From NCBI GenBank assembly GCA_027057185.1, contig JALUJE010000009.1, positions 1 to 16,519 of the forward strand: a DNA stretch of 16,519 nt, given 5' to 3'. This document shows, piece by piece, positions 6,975 to 14,470 of the stretch. Origin of the DNA: Helicobacteraceae bacterium (lineage in GTDB: Bacteria; Campylobacterota; Campylobacteria; Campylobacterales; Sulfurimonadaceae). Below the pieces are notes generated by a model. That model made no database searches and was not told the origin of the DNA. It saw only the letters and a list, made by a program, of their open reading frames with translations. The position numbers and the translations under genes are program-made. The number at the start of each line of letters is the position of its first letter. The first letter of the stretch is position 1.

Positions 6975-7784
6975 ATGCTTACCCTCGTTCCGACTCCAAT
7001 TGGCAATATAGCCGACATTTCGCTTCGTGCTATGGAGACGCTGTTTCGCGCGGACATTATCCTGTGTGAAGATACACGCGTGACCAAAAAACTTCTAAAT
7101 CTTTTGAGTGAACGTTACCATAAAGAGGGTAAAGAGCAACGCTTTATTGCCCTACATTCGCATAATGAGTCTACGTTTATTCATCAGTTACATGTAGATT
7201 TTTTTGATGCGGATGTCGTCTATGTAAGCGATGCCGGCATGCCTGGTATCAGTGACCCGGGACAGGTCTTGGTACGTTATTGTCTGGAACACCAGATTGC
7301 GTATGATGTGCTTCCGGGTGCCAATGCAGCGTTGACGGCATTTGTTGCTAGTGGTTTTGTTACAACACAGATGCTGTTTTTCGGCTTTTTGCCTCACAAA
7401 GGCGCTCATCGAAAAACGGCGCTGTTGCAGGCACTCTATAATGGTTTTACCACGGTACTGTACGAATCACCGCATCGGTTGCACAAACTGCTTCAGGAGA
7501 TAGCACTCGAAGATGCAAAGCGTGATATTTTTGTCGCCAAAGAGCTGAGTAAACGCTATCAGAATTTTTACCGGGGAACAGCTACAGATATTCTTACAAC
7601 ACTTGATTTTCGGCTCAAAGGGGAGTGGGTTGTGGTGCTCGAACATGCTCCTGTACGTCATAGCAGTATTAGTGAAGCCGAGATACTGGCGTTAAATATT
7701 CCCAAAAAAGCGGCTTCAAAGCTCATTTCCAAAATAACCGGTGAAAATCCCAAGCAATGTTATGAACGATTAATTGAAAGTTAG
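6975..7784 (+). CDS. rsmI: 16S rRNA 2'-O-ribose C1402 methyltransferase RsmI
   Basis: RsmI methylates the ribose of C1402 in the 30S decoding centre. The 269-residue protein belongs to the tetrapyrrole-methylase fold. It shows LVPTPIGNIADIS at the N-terminus (4-16), CEDTRVTKKLL (31-41), the SAM-site loop SDAGMPGISDPG (85-96), LPGANAALTA (113-122), FFGFLP (135-140) and YESPHRL (163-169). Length is normal for the family. The ATG at 6975 has AGGA (6964-6967) 7 nt upstream. It sits between rpmE and rlmB, 10-13 nt before the latter, and is likely read from the rpmE promoter. Confidence 0.95.
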   Translation: MLTLVPTPIGNIADISLRAMETLFRADIILCEDTRVTKKLLNLLSERYHKEGKEQRFIALHSHNESTFIHQLHVDFFDADVVYVSDAGMPGISDPGQVLVRYCLEHQIAYDVLPGANAALTAFVASGFVTTQMLFFGFLPHKGAHRKTALLQALYNGFTTVLYESPHRLHKLLQEIALEDAKRDIFVAKELSKRYQNFYRGTATDILTTLDFRLKGEWVVVLEHAPVRHSSISEAEILALNIPKKAASKLISKITGENPKQCYERLIES

Positions 7785-7797
7785 CTAGAATATTGTG

Positions 7798-8475
7798 ATG
7801 TTAATCTATGGTAAGCAAAGTATCTATTACTTGATAGAGAATCACCCTGACAAAATAGAGACGCTCTATCTGGCAAAAGATGTTGATAAAAAAGAGTATG
7901 CTGCGTTAATGCATCAGGCATTTGCATTAAAACGTATCCCGCAACAAGCGGCACAGCAGATGAGTAAAAGCGGTAACCATCAGGGGTATTTGGCTGATGT
8001 GGAAAGTATAGCGCTTAAGCCGGTCTCTTTTTTAAAAGATAAAACATTTGTGTTGATCTTAAGTGGGATCACTGATGTGGGTAATATGGGTGCCATTATC
8101 CGTAGTGCGTATGCATTGGGTGTTGATGCGGTCGTCATTAGCGGGTTAAATAAAATTTCTTATGAGCCGATAGCTAGAAGTAGTAGCGGAGCACTGTTTG
8201 ACATGCCACTGCTTTTTTGTAAAAATGCTCTGGATATCATTAATGATTTAAAAACTATGGACTATGCCATTTACGGAGCAGTCATGGACGGTGAGAATGT
8301 TAACGAGGTCAATAGCGTACCAAAGCGGGCTTTAATATTGGGAAGTGAGGGTGAAGGGATTGTTCCACGTATACAGAAGAAATTGGATTATAAAGTTAAA
8401 ATCGAAATGGTACATGGGTTTGACTCCCTCAATGTCAGTGCCGCCGGAGCAATTTTAATGGACAGGATGCGATAG
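7798..8475 (+). CDS. rlmB: 23S rRNA 2'-O-methyltransferase of the TrmH/RlmB family
   Basis: This 225-residue SpoU/TrmH-family enzyme probably forms Gm2251 in the 23S rRNA peptidyl-transferase loop. The N-terminal L30e-like part starts MLIYGKQSI and contains NHQGYLADV (60-68), the HQG block typical of RlmB. The knot motifs are GNMGAIIRSAYALG (95-108, catalytic Arg), ILGSEGEGI (180-188) and FDSLNVSAAGAIL (208-220). The usual IPM before motif 3 reads IEM. No strong ribosome site is visible; GTG at 7795 would add one Met. The closely related TrmH (tRNA Gm18) is the alternative, but the HQG block and position beside rpmE and rsmI favour RlmB. The next gene starts directly after the stop. Confidence 0.85.
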   Translation: MLIYGKQSIYYLIENHPDKIETLYLAKDVDKKEYAALMHQAFALKRIPQQAAQQMSKSGNHQGYLADVESIALKPVSFLKDKTFVLILSGITDVGNMGAIIRSAYALGVDAVVISGLNKISYEPIARSSSGALFDMPLLFCKNALDIINDLKTMDYAIYGAVMDGENVNEVNSVPKRALILGSEGEGIVPRIQKKLDYKVKIEMVHGFDSLNVSAAGAILMDRMR

Positions 8476-9366
8476 ATGCAGAAGAACTTGGAATATTTGA
8501 AAACCCTTGACCTTAATGATCTTCATAACACGACGCACATATCAATGTCGAGCTTGGAAGCCATTTTGAGTAGATCATATGATAAGCTAGAACGTATTCA
8601 CTTTTCAGGATTTATCTCCATTTTAGAACGGGAATATCAGGTAGATTTGTCAGATGTACGATCGGAATATGCAGCATTCAACCCTAAGCCCGCAGTACAA
8701 CAATCTACAATAAGCGTTAAGACCATGCTTAATGATACTCCAAAAAAAGAGTCTCAAAAGGGTTGGTTGGTACTACTGCTTGTTATTGTCGGCGTATCGG
8801 CAGCATTTTTCTTTGTCAATAAGTACATACTCAATACTCAAAAATTTTCATTTAGCAGCGAAGTCAATAACTCTGAAATTAATGCAGCCAAAGAGACAAT
8901 GCATAATAATACAACAGTGAAACCGTATATGAATCAGAAAAAAAATGTTGTTTCCAATGTTGAAAAATCTCCGGATCCTGTTAATGAAACTATGGTTCCT
9001 GAGGAAGTTGACGGTGTTGAAGTGATTCAGACACAGCCGATTTCCCAAGGCGAAACTGTCTCCCAAATCTCAGGCGTCTCCTATAATGATCAGGTTACGA
9101 TTATTCCGCATAAAAACGTTTGGATTGGTCTTATTGAACTTCCGAGTATGAAGAAGAAAAACATTGTTACAGATAAAGAGGTGAAAATTGACGATACGAA
9201 AGACTGGCTGATTGCATTGGGTCATGGCGAAGTCGATGTGCAACAAGACAGTGAAGTGCTGAATTTTGAAGGATCCAAACCCCTCTATTTTATTTATGAA
9301 TATGGAACGTTACGACAAATTGACAAAGCCGAATTTAAAGTGCTCAACCAAGGAAAGATATGGTAA
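8476..9366 (+). CDS. RodZ-like bitopic membrane protein (N-terminal HTH domain, one TM, periplasmic tail)
   Basis: The product is 296 residues. Residues about 10-65 (LDLNDLHNTTHIS...RSEY) follow the pattern of the RodZ helix-turn-helix domain almost position by position: THIS for TKIS, SYDKLE for the D/Y..LP turn, FSGFISILEREY for YVRGFLRSYA, then VDLSDVRSEY. One membrane helix follows at about 97-118 after a KK..K stretch. A low-complexity Asn/Glu/Val linker (120-210) and a C-terminal beta-rich part containing WIGLIEL and DWLIALGHGEVDV, reminiscent of the RodZ periplasmic domain, complete it. RodZ links MreB to the elongation machinery, so a role in cell shape is inferred. The gene abuts rlmB and overlaps the next gene by 7 nt. 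From memory, C. jejuni has a membrane protein at this place. Annotation pipelines may call it hypothetical. Confidence 0.6.
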   Translation: MQKNLEYLKTLDLNDLHNTTHISMSSLEAILSRSYDKLERIHFSGFISILEREYQVDLSDVRSEYAAFNPKPAVQQSTISVKTMLNDTPKKESQKGWLVLLLVIVGVSAAFFFVNKYILNTQKFSFSSEVNNSEINAAKETMHNNTTVKPYMNQKKNVVSNVEKSPDPVNETMVPEEVDGVEVIQTQPISQGETVSQISGVSYNDQVTIIPHKNVWIGLIELPSMKKKNIVTDKEVKIDDTKDWLIALGHGEVDVQQDSEVLNFEGSKPLYFIYEYGTLRQIDKAEFKVLNQGKIW

Positions 9367-10172
9367 AAACCATTGTGATACTCTCAGTGATGCTGGCATC
9401 AGTTTATGGGGAATCGCTTCTTTTTGACAAGGTCAGGTCTCTGGTGGGTGATGCTTCATATCAAAAGAATCAATCATATATCAAAATTATTTTTTCTCCG
9501 GAGCGGGCATATTATAATCAAGGAACGGTTGATGTAGTCAAGGTGGCTCAGACACTTAAAAAAAATGGTCTGTTGCAGCTTTTTTTTAAAAAGCCCCAAG
9601 AGTTGGAACTCTCTTTTACTACCAATGGAGAAGCACTCTATTTTGTCAAGATTATTGAAGATGCGTTGCAGAATATGGGATACTATAATTATCTACTTGA
9701 AGATGCGATGCTCGATAATAGTGAATTTGTATGGAAAATCAAGCTTACCTCAGAATATATTATGGATCCGACCGTATTCAAAAAAGAGTTGAGCAAAAAT
9801 AATGCTTTTTTAGTCAACATTGAGCGCCTCTCTGCTACACAATGGAACTACAGCATTGATATTAGTAACGCCCACCTCAATGCCTATAAGCTCGGCAACA
9901 ATAAAACTCTTAAGCTCAAACGTTCTCAATATGCGTACTGGATTGATGTTCGCTATAGTAGTGTGTTAAATGTTAGCAGTCTAAATCGGAATCACTGGTA
10001 CCCCTATATTGCGATTTATGATAAGCGTTTACGACTTTTAGACATTGTAAAAAAAGACAAAGCGATGCAGCGGATCCGATTTACTCTCCCTAAGGATGCC
10101 GCCTATGTCAAGCTTGATGATATTTACACTATGAAAAACATTAAAGACGGGCTTCAAATAGAAGCACAATAA
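9360..10172 (+). CDS. Secreted (periplasmic) protein of unknown function
   Basis: The 270-residue protein begins with a short signal peptide (MVKTIVILSVMLASVYG|ES, cleavage about residue 17), with no lipobox cysteine. The mature chain alternates hydrophobic strands and charged turns (YIKIIFSPERAYY; LELSFTTNGEALYFVKI; WNYSIDI; YAYWIDVRYSSVL; MQRIRFTLPKDAAYVKL). It has no cysteine and no enzymatic motif that I recognise. Its start codon lies inside the end of the RodZ-like gene (7-nt overlap, ATGGTAA), so the two are surely co-translated and may act together at the envelope. From memory, C. jejuni keeps a periplasmic-protein gene at this place. The name of the family is unknown to me. Confidence 0.75.
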   Translation: MVKTIVILSVMLASVYGESLLFDKVRSLVGDASYQKNQSYIKIIFSPERAYYNQGTVDVVKVAQTLKKNGLLQLFFKKPQELELSFTTNGEALYFVKIIEDALQNMGYYNYLLEDAMLDNSEFVWKIKLTSEYIMDPTVFKKELSKNNAFLVNIERLSATQWNYSIDISNAHLNAYKLGNNKTLKLKRSQYAYWIDVRYSSVLNVSSLNRNHWYPYIAIYDKRLRLLDIVKKDKAMQRIRFTLPKDAAYVKLDDIYTMKNIKDGLQIEAQ

Positions 10173-10180
10173 AAGTATGT

Positions 10181-10186
10181 TAAAAT
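10181..10186 (+). promoter_or_regulatory. Candidate -10 box for alaC-hom
   Basis: TAAAAT lies in a 46-nt AT-rich gap, about 32 nt before the aminotransferase ATG. It would give a leader of about 25 nt. An imperfect A/T palindrome around AAAATTTCAAAAATTTT overlaps it. No -35 box is seen. Confidence 0.35.
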
Positions 10187-10218
10187 TTCAAAAATTTTTA
10201 AAGTAGATAGGTAATACC

Positions 10219-11448
10219 ATGTTTGATGAAATAGAGTTTGACCGTATAAAGCGCCTGCCCAAGTATGTCTTTGCCGAAGTCAATGATCTTAAGATGTCTG
10301 AACGACGTATGGGTGCGGATGTCATAGACTTTAGTATGGGAAACCCTGATGGGGATACTCCCGAACATATTCGAGAAAAATTGGTTGAATCGGCGCAGAA
10401 GACCAAAACGCACGGTTACTCGGCATCAAAAGGAATTCCTAAACTACTTATGGCCATTTCAGACTGGTACAAACGTCGGTACGATGTTGATCTCGATCCC
10501 ATGACCGAATGTGTGGCAACGATGGGATCGAAAGAAGGATACGCCCATTTGGCATATGCCATCACCAATCCCGGAGATGTCGCTGTTGTACCGGATCCAA
10601 CCTATCCGATTCACTCCTATGCCTTTATTTTGGCCGGCGGCAACGTGCAGAAGATGGCATTGCCGTTTGATGAGGACTACCAGGTTGATGAGGATCAGTT
10701 CTTCATCAATCTGGATTACGCATTTAAAGACTCTTTTCCCAAACCGAAATATGTTGTGGTGAATTTTCCGCATAATCCCTCTACGGCAACGGTGACACCG
10801 GAATTTTATGAGCGTTTGGTAGCTCTGGCTAAAAAAGAGCGTTTTTATATTATTAGTGATATTGCTTATGGCGATATCACCTTTAACGGCTACAAGACCC
10901 CCTCTATCATGAGCGTCAAGGGAGCAAAAGATGTGGCAGTAGAGAGTTTTACGTTATCTAAAAGTTACAATATGGCAGGATGGCGTGTCGGTTTTTTTGT
11001 CGGTAATAAAAAGCTCATTGGAGCGCTGCAAAAGATTAAATCATGGCTCGATTACGGGATGTTTACTCCGATTCAGGTTGCGGCTACGGTGGCACTAAAC
11101 GGCGATCAGCAGTGTGTTCGGGACATTACCGATAAATATGATCACCGTCAGGACGTTCTGATCGAAGCATTTGGACGTGCTCGATGGCATATTCGCCGTA
11201 ATCAGGCATCAATGTTCTGCTGGGCAAAAATTCCCGAATGTGCTGCACATTTAGGGTCGCTGGAATTCTCCAAACGTCTGCTTGTGGAGGCACAGGTTGC
11301 CGTTGCACCGGGTATTGGTTTTGGAGATTATGGCGAGGGCTATGTTCGTATTGCTTTAATTGAAAATGATAAACGCATTCGTCAGGCTGCGAAAAATATT
11401 AAACGGTTTTTACAGCAGTTTGAAGAGCAAAAAGGGCAATCATGTTAA
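10219..11448 (+). CDS. alaC: Class I PLP aminotransferase, AlaC type
   Basis: The 409-residue protein matches E. coli AlaC (YfdZ), recalled from memory, over nearly its whole length: FDRIKRLPKYVF at the start, IDFSMGNPDG (36-45), THGYSASKGIP (64-74), MGSKEGYAHL (102-111), FPHNPSTA (183-190, N186), SDIAYGD (213-219, D214 and Y217), TLSKSYNMAGWRVGF (245-259, PLP lysine K248) and PGIGFGDYGEGYVRIALIEN near the end, which holds the carboxylate-binding arginine. AlaC makes alanine from pyruvate and glutamate. Relatives in this phylum are often labelled LL-diaminopimelate or aspartate aminotransferase. The 7-nt overlap with hom suggests a role in aspartate-family metabolism, so the exact substrate is open. 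The start has only a modest AGG site (10209-10211). Confidence 0.85.
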   Translation: MFDEIEFDRIKRLPKYVFAEVNDLKMSERRMGADVIDFSMGNPDGDTPEHIREKLVESAQKTKTHGYSASKGIPKLLMAISDWYKRRYDVDLDPMTECVATMGSKEGYAHLAYAITNPGDVAVVPDPTYPIHSYAFILAGGNVQKMALPFDEDYQVDEDQFFINLDYAFKDSFPKPKYVVVNFPHNPSTATVTPEFYERLVALAKKERFYIISDIAYGDITFNGYKTPSIMSVKGAKDVAVESFTLSKSYNMAGWRVGFFVGNKKLIGALQKIKSWLDYGMFTPIQVAATVALNGDQQCVRDITDKYDHRQDVLIEAFGRARWHIRRNQASMFCWAKIPECAAHLGSLEFSKRLLVEAQVAVAPGIGFGDYGEGYVRIALIENDKRIRQAAKNIKRFLQQFEEQKGQSC

Positions 11449-12707
11449 CAGTCGGAGTTATTGGTGTTGGGGTTGTCGGCACATCAGTCGTAAAAATTCT
11501 TAACGATAATCAAGCGATGATTACGGCACGCTCCGGTGTGCAGATTCGTGTTAAAAGCGGTGTGGTTAAAAATCTTACCAAAGAACGTGATGTTCAGATT
11601 GCTCTGAGTGATGATCCTTATGATATTGTGAATGACCCGGAGATTGATATTGTCGTCGAGTTGATGGGCGGTGTGGATGAGCCGTTTCAAGTGGTTAAAA
11701 AGGCGTTGGAAAACGGCAAGGCTGTTGTGACGGCAAACAAGGCACTGTTAGCCTATCATCGTTACGAGCTTCAAGATATTGCCAAAGATATTGCCTTTGA
11801 ATATGAAGCATCTGTTGCCGGTGGTATTCCTATTATTACTGCCCTTCGTGAAGGACTTTCTGCAAACCATATTGAGTCCATTAAAGGCATAATGAACGGA
11901 ACATGTAATTACATGTTGACCAAAATGATGGAGGAAGGTATCGCCTTTGACGCCATTTTAAAAGAAGCGCAGGAGCTGGGCTATGCCGAGGCAGACCCAA
12001 CATTTGATATTGGCGGATTTGATGCGGCGCACAAACTGCTTATTTTAGCATCTATTGCCTATGGAATTGACGCAAAACCTGAAGATATCCTAATTGAAGG
12101 TATTGAACAGGTCACGCAAGACGATATTGCTTTTGCTAAAGAGTTTGGTTACAGTATTAAACTTTTGGGGATTGCCGCACGTAGCGGTGATGAGGTGGAG
12201 TTACGGGTACATGCCTGCTTAATCAGACAGGAGGAGATGATTGCTAAAATTGACGGGGTTATGAACGGGGTGAGTGTCGTTGGTAATTATGTCGGTGAGA
12301 CGCTCTACTATGGTCCTGGAGCCGGCGGTGATGCCACAGCAAGTGCTATTGTTGCCAATATCATTGATATTGCCCGTTCTGGTAAAAGTGCCCCCATGCT
12401 AGGATTTAACAAACCGCTTGAAGGTGCCTTGAAGCTAAAAGCCAAGGATGCAATAACATCACGTTATTATTTACGCATAAAAGTAGAGGACAGACCCGGG
12501 GTGCTGGCACAAATTGCTACTATATTTGGTGCACATCATATTTCTATTGAGACCATGATACAGCCGCCGTGTGAGAGTAAATACGCTAACCTGCTCCTGT
12601 CAACCCATCAGGCACACGAGCGTGATATGCAGCGAGTAATGTGTGAACTAGAAGCACTGGACTTCGTTATTGAACGACCGGCGATGATTCGGATCGTAGC
12701 ATCGTAG
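11442..12707 (+). CDS. hom: Homoserine dehydrogenase
   Basis: Hom reduces aspartate semialdehyde to homoserine for threonine and methionine synthesis. The 421-residue protein has an N-terminal Rossmann fold (VGVIGVGVVGTSVVKIL, GxGxxG), TANKALLAYH with the catalytic-region lysine, EASVAGGIPII, MNGTCNYMLTKM, the family signature from LGYAEADPTFDIGGFDAAHK, and YYGPGAGGDATASAIV. A C-terminal ACT domain (342-418, IKVEDRPGVLAQIA) is the usual site of threonine feedback. The ATG lies within the end of alaC (7-nt overlap), with AAAGGG (11431-11436) 5 nt upstream. An 8-nt unit, ATCGTAGC, is repeated across the stop codon. No clear terminator follows before the alpha-operon promoter. Confidence 0.96.
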   Translation: MLTVGVIGVGVVGTSVVKILNDNQAMITARSGVQIRVKSGVVKNLTKERDVQIALSDDPYDIVNDPEIDIVVELMGGVDEPFQVVKKALENGKAVVTANKALLAYHRYELQDIAKDIAFEYEASVAGGIPIITALREGLSANHIESIKGIMNGTCNYMLTKMMEEGIAFDAILKEAQELGYAEADPTFDIGGFDAAHKLLILASIAYGIDAKPEDILIEGIEQVTQDDIAFAKEFGYSIKLLGIAARSGDEVELRVHACLIRQEEMIAKIDGVMNGVSVVGNYVGETLYYGPGAGGDATASAIVANIIDIARSGKSAPMLGFNKPLEGALKLKAKDAITSRYYLRIKVEDRPGVLAQIATIFGAHHISIETMIQPPCESKYANLLLSTHQAHERDMQRVMCELEALDFVIERPAMIRIVAS

Positions 12708-12790
12708 CATCGTGTGACATCTTTACGGGGTGTTGCGCCATATTAACTATTTTCTTTTCATTCTTAAACTTATTTTAACTATTTTTTTTG

Positions 12791-12796
12791 TAAAAT
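12791..12796 (+). promoter_or_regulatory. Promoter of the alpha ribosomal operon
   Basis: TAAAAT preceded by TTTTTTTTG is a good Campylobacterota -10, with a start near 12803. Upstream (12743-12789) T-runs recur about every 8-11 nt, and the 11-mer TTAACTATTTT occurs twice (12743 and 12775). Periodic T-tracts in place of a -35 box are a known feature of epsilonproteobacterial sigma-70 promoters. Confidence 0.6.
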
Positions 12797-12802
12797 ACGC
12801 GT

Positions 12803-12929
12803 CCGCATGCGTCCCTTTGGACATTTATTTGAATGTTTGTACATGTTTTAGCAAATATATACAAGTATTGGTTGTGCTCGAGCAACCTACAAAGGCATGC
12901 TGCAGACCCTATATGAAACGGAGTGTACA
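12803..12929 (+). promoter_or_regulatory. Structured leader of the alpha operon
   Basis: The leader of about 127 nt can form GTCC-CTTT-GGAC (12811-12822), ACATT/AATGT (12821-12836) and GGTTG/CAACC (12870-12887, with a CTCGAG loop). GCATGC occurs at 12805 and 12895 and could pair over long range. S4 represses the alpha operon in E. coli through a leader pseudoknot, so this is a candidate site for similar control; that is inference. A 67-codon frame here resembles nothing and is not called. Confidence 0.35.
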
Positions 12930-13043
12930 ATGAAAGTACGAGCTTCAGTAAAAAAGATGTGTGACGACTGCAAAGTGGTGAAACGTAAAGGGATTGTCAG
13001 AATTATCTGTAAAAATCCCAAACATAAACAGAGACAAGGATAA
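12930..13043 (+). CDS. rpmJ: Ribosomal protein L36, zinc-binding form
   Basis: The 37-residue protein starts [20 protein letters not shown] and ends with [11 protein letters not shown]11, C14, C27 and H32 form the zinc ribbon of the C+ form of L36, which packs into the 50S near the 23S rRNA. GGAG (12919-12922) lies 7 nt before the ATG. The stop is 2 nt from rpsM. It is the first gene of the operon; infA, which often precedes rpmJ, is not here. Confidence 0.97.
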   Translation: MKVRASVKKMCDDCKVVKRKGIVRIICKNPKHKQRQG

Positions 13044-13045
13044 GA

Positions 13046-13408
13046 ATGGCACGTATAGCTGGTGTAGACTTACCTAAGAAAAAGCGCGTAGAATATGGAC
13101 TAACATATGTTTACGGAATCGGACTGCATACTTCACGTCAAATTCTTGATGCCACCGGTATTGACTATAACAAACGTGTTCACGAATTAAGTGGTGAAGA
13201 AGTTGCAAAGATTACTGCCGAGATTCGCAAATCTCACATGGTAGAAGGTGACTTACGTAAAAAAGTTGCCATGGATATTAAAGCATTGATGGATCTTGGG
13301 TCATACCGTGGTCTTCGTCACCGCCGTGGTCTTCCATGTCGTGGACAAAAAACTAAGACAAATGCGCGTACTCGTAAGGGTAAACGTAAAACTGTCGGCG
13401 CAGCGTAA
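13046..13408 (+). CDS. rpsM: Ribosomal protein S13
   Basis: The 120-residue protein begins [20 protein letters not shown] and holds the helix-two-turn-helix part ([17 protein letters not shown]) and the basic tail [20 protein letters not shown] that contacts 16S rRNA and tRNA in the 30S head. AAGGA (13036-13040) lies 5 nt upstream. It is the second gene of the alpha operon, 2 nt after rpmJ and 11 nt before rpsK. Length and sequence are ordinary. Confidence 0.98.
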   Translation: MARIAGVDLPKKKRVEYGLTYVYGIGLHTSRQILDATGIDYNKRVHELSGEEVAKITAEIRKSHMVEGDLRKKVAMDIKALMDLGSYRGLRHRRGLPCRGQKTKTNARTRKGKRKTVGAA

Positions 13409-13419
13409 GGAAGTAGAGT

Positions 13420-13812
13420 ATGGCAAAAAGAAAAGCAACTCGTAAAAAAGTCGTTAAAAAGAATATTGCTCGCGGTATTGTACATATTGCTGCATCATTC
13501 AACAATACACTCGTCACAATTACCGACGAGATGGGTAACATGATCTGCTGGAGTTCTGCGGGTAGTCTTGGTTTCAAGGGTTCTAAGAAATCAACACCGT
13601 TTGCGGCACAGGCTGCTGTTGAAGCTGCTGTTGAAAAAGCCCAGGTTCACGGAATTAAAGAATTGGGCATTAAAGTACAAGGTCCTGGAAGTGGGCGTGA
13701 AACGGCCGTCAAGGCTGTGGGTGCCATTGAAGGCATTCGTGTAACATTCATGAAAGATGTTACTCCACTACCACATAACGGTTGTCGCGCACCTAAGCGT
13801 CGTAGAGTTTAA
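13420..13812 (+). CDS. rpsK: Ribosomal protein S11
   Basis: The 130-residue protein has a basic N-terminus, then [48 protein letters not shown] and the C-terminal [15 protein letters not shown], all classic S11 blocks. It sits on the 30S platform near the mRNA exit. A GGAAG stretch (about 13408-13412) precedes the ATG. Its stop codon overlaps the very strong Shine-Dalgarno of rpsD. Confidence 0.98.
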   Translation: MAKRKATRKKVVKKNIARGIVHIAASFNNTLVTITDEMGNMICWSSAGSLGFKGSKKSTPFAAQAAVEAAVEKAQVHGIKELGIKVQGPGSGRETAVKAVGAIEGIRVTFMKDVTPLPHNGCRAPKRRRV

Positions 13813-13823
13813 GGAGGTTACTG

Positions 13824-14450
13824 ATGGCAAGATATAGAGGTCCAGTAGAAAAAATCGAAAGAAGATTCGGTGTAAGCCTTAACTTAAAAGGTGAGCGTCG
13901 TTTAGCAGGAAAATCTGCTTTAGAAAAACGTCCTTACGGTCCGGGTCAGCATGGTCAGCGTCGTAAAAAAGTTTCGGAGTATGGTTTACAACTTAACGAG
14001 AAGCAAAAAGCAAAGTTCATGTACGGACTTTCTGAGAAGCAGATGCGTGCCCTCTTTAAAGAAGGAAAGCGTCGTGATGGCAATACCGGTTTTAATTTGA
14101 TTACATTGATTGAACAGCGTTTGGATAATGTTGTTTATCGTATGGGATTTGCATCAACACGTCGTTTTGCACGTCAGCTGGTTAATCATGGTCATGTATT
14201 GGTTGACGGTAAAAAAGTTGATATTGCTTCTTACCGTGTAAAACCGGGACAAAAGATTGAAATTGCCGAAAAAAGCAAGAAAAATGTTCAGGTATTGCGT
14301 GCTATTGAACTGACAAATCAGACAGGCTTGGCACCATGGGTTGATATTGATGCTGAAAAGGTATTTGGTATTTTCACCCGTCTTCCTGAACGTGAAGAGA
14401 TTGTGATTCCAGTTGAAGAACGTCTAATCGTTGAGCTTTACTCGAAATAA
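13824..14450 (+). CDS. rpsD: Ribosomal protein S4, zinc-free form
   Basis: The 208-residue S4 starts [20 protein letters not shown] and contains [20 protein letters not shown] (about 35-54) and the RNA-binding S4 domain ([20 protein letters not shown], then [15 protein letters not shown]). It nucleates 30S assembly and in E. coli represses the alpha operon. No cysteine is present, so it lacks the N-terminal zinc site of C+ S4 proteins, unlike L31 and L36 in this window. AAGGAGG (13811-13817), overlapping the rpsK stop, gives the strongest ribosome-binding site in the operon. Confidence 0.98.
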   Translation: MARYRGPVEKIERRFGVSLNLKGERRLAGKSALEKRPYGPGQHGQRRKKVSEYGLQLNEKQKAKFMYGLSEKQMRALFKEGKRRDGNTGFNLITLIEQRLDNVVYRMGFASTRRFARQLVNHGHVLVDGKKVDIASYRVKPGQKIEIAEKSKKNVQVLRAIELTNQTGLAPWVDIDAEKVFGIFTRLPEREEIVIPVEERLIVELYSK

Positions 14451-14470
14451 TCATAAAAAAGGGCGTATTA

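Noticed and set aside
8710..9100. Low-complexity Asn/Glu/Val linker in the RodZ-like gene, considered as a sign of frameshift
   Set aside because: The frame is continuous and the periplasmic part afterwards is well formed; linkers of this kind are normal in bitopic proteins.
10459..10773. 104-codon minus-strand frame within alaC
   Set aside because: It is a shadow of the conserved aminotransferase frame, with no start signals.
12730..12933. 67-codon frame before rpmJ, considered as infA or a small membrane protein
   Set aside because: It overlaps the T-rich promoter and leader, has no ribosome-binding site, and shows none of the IF1 residues. The hydrophobic start comes from T-runs.
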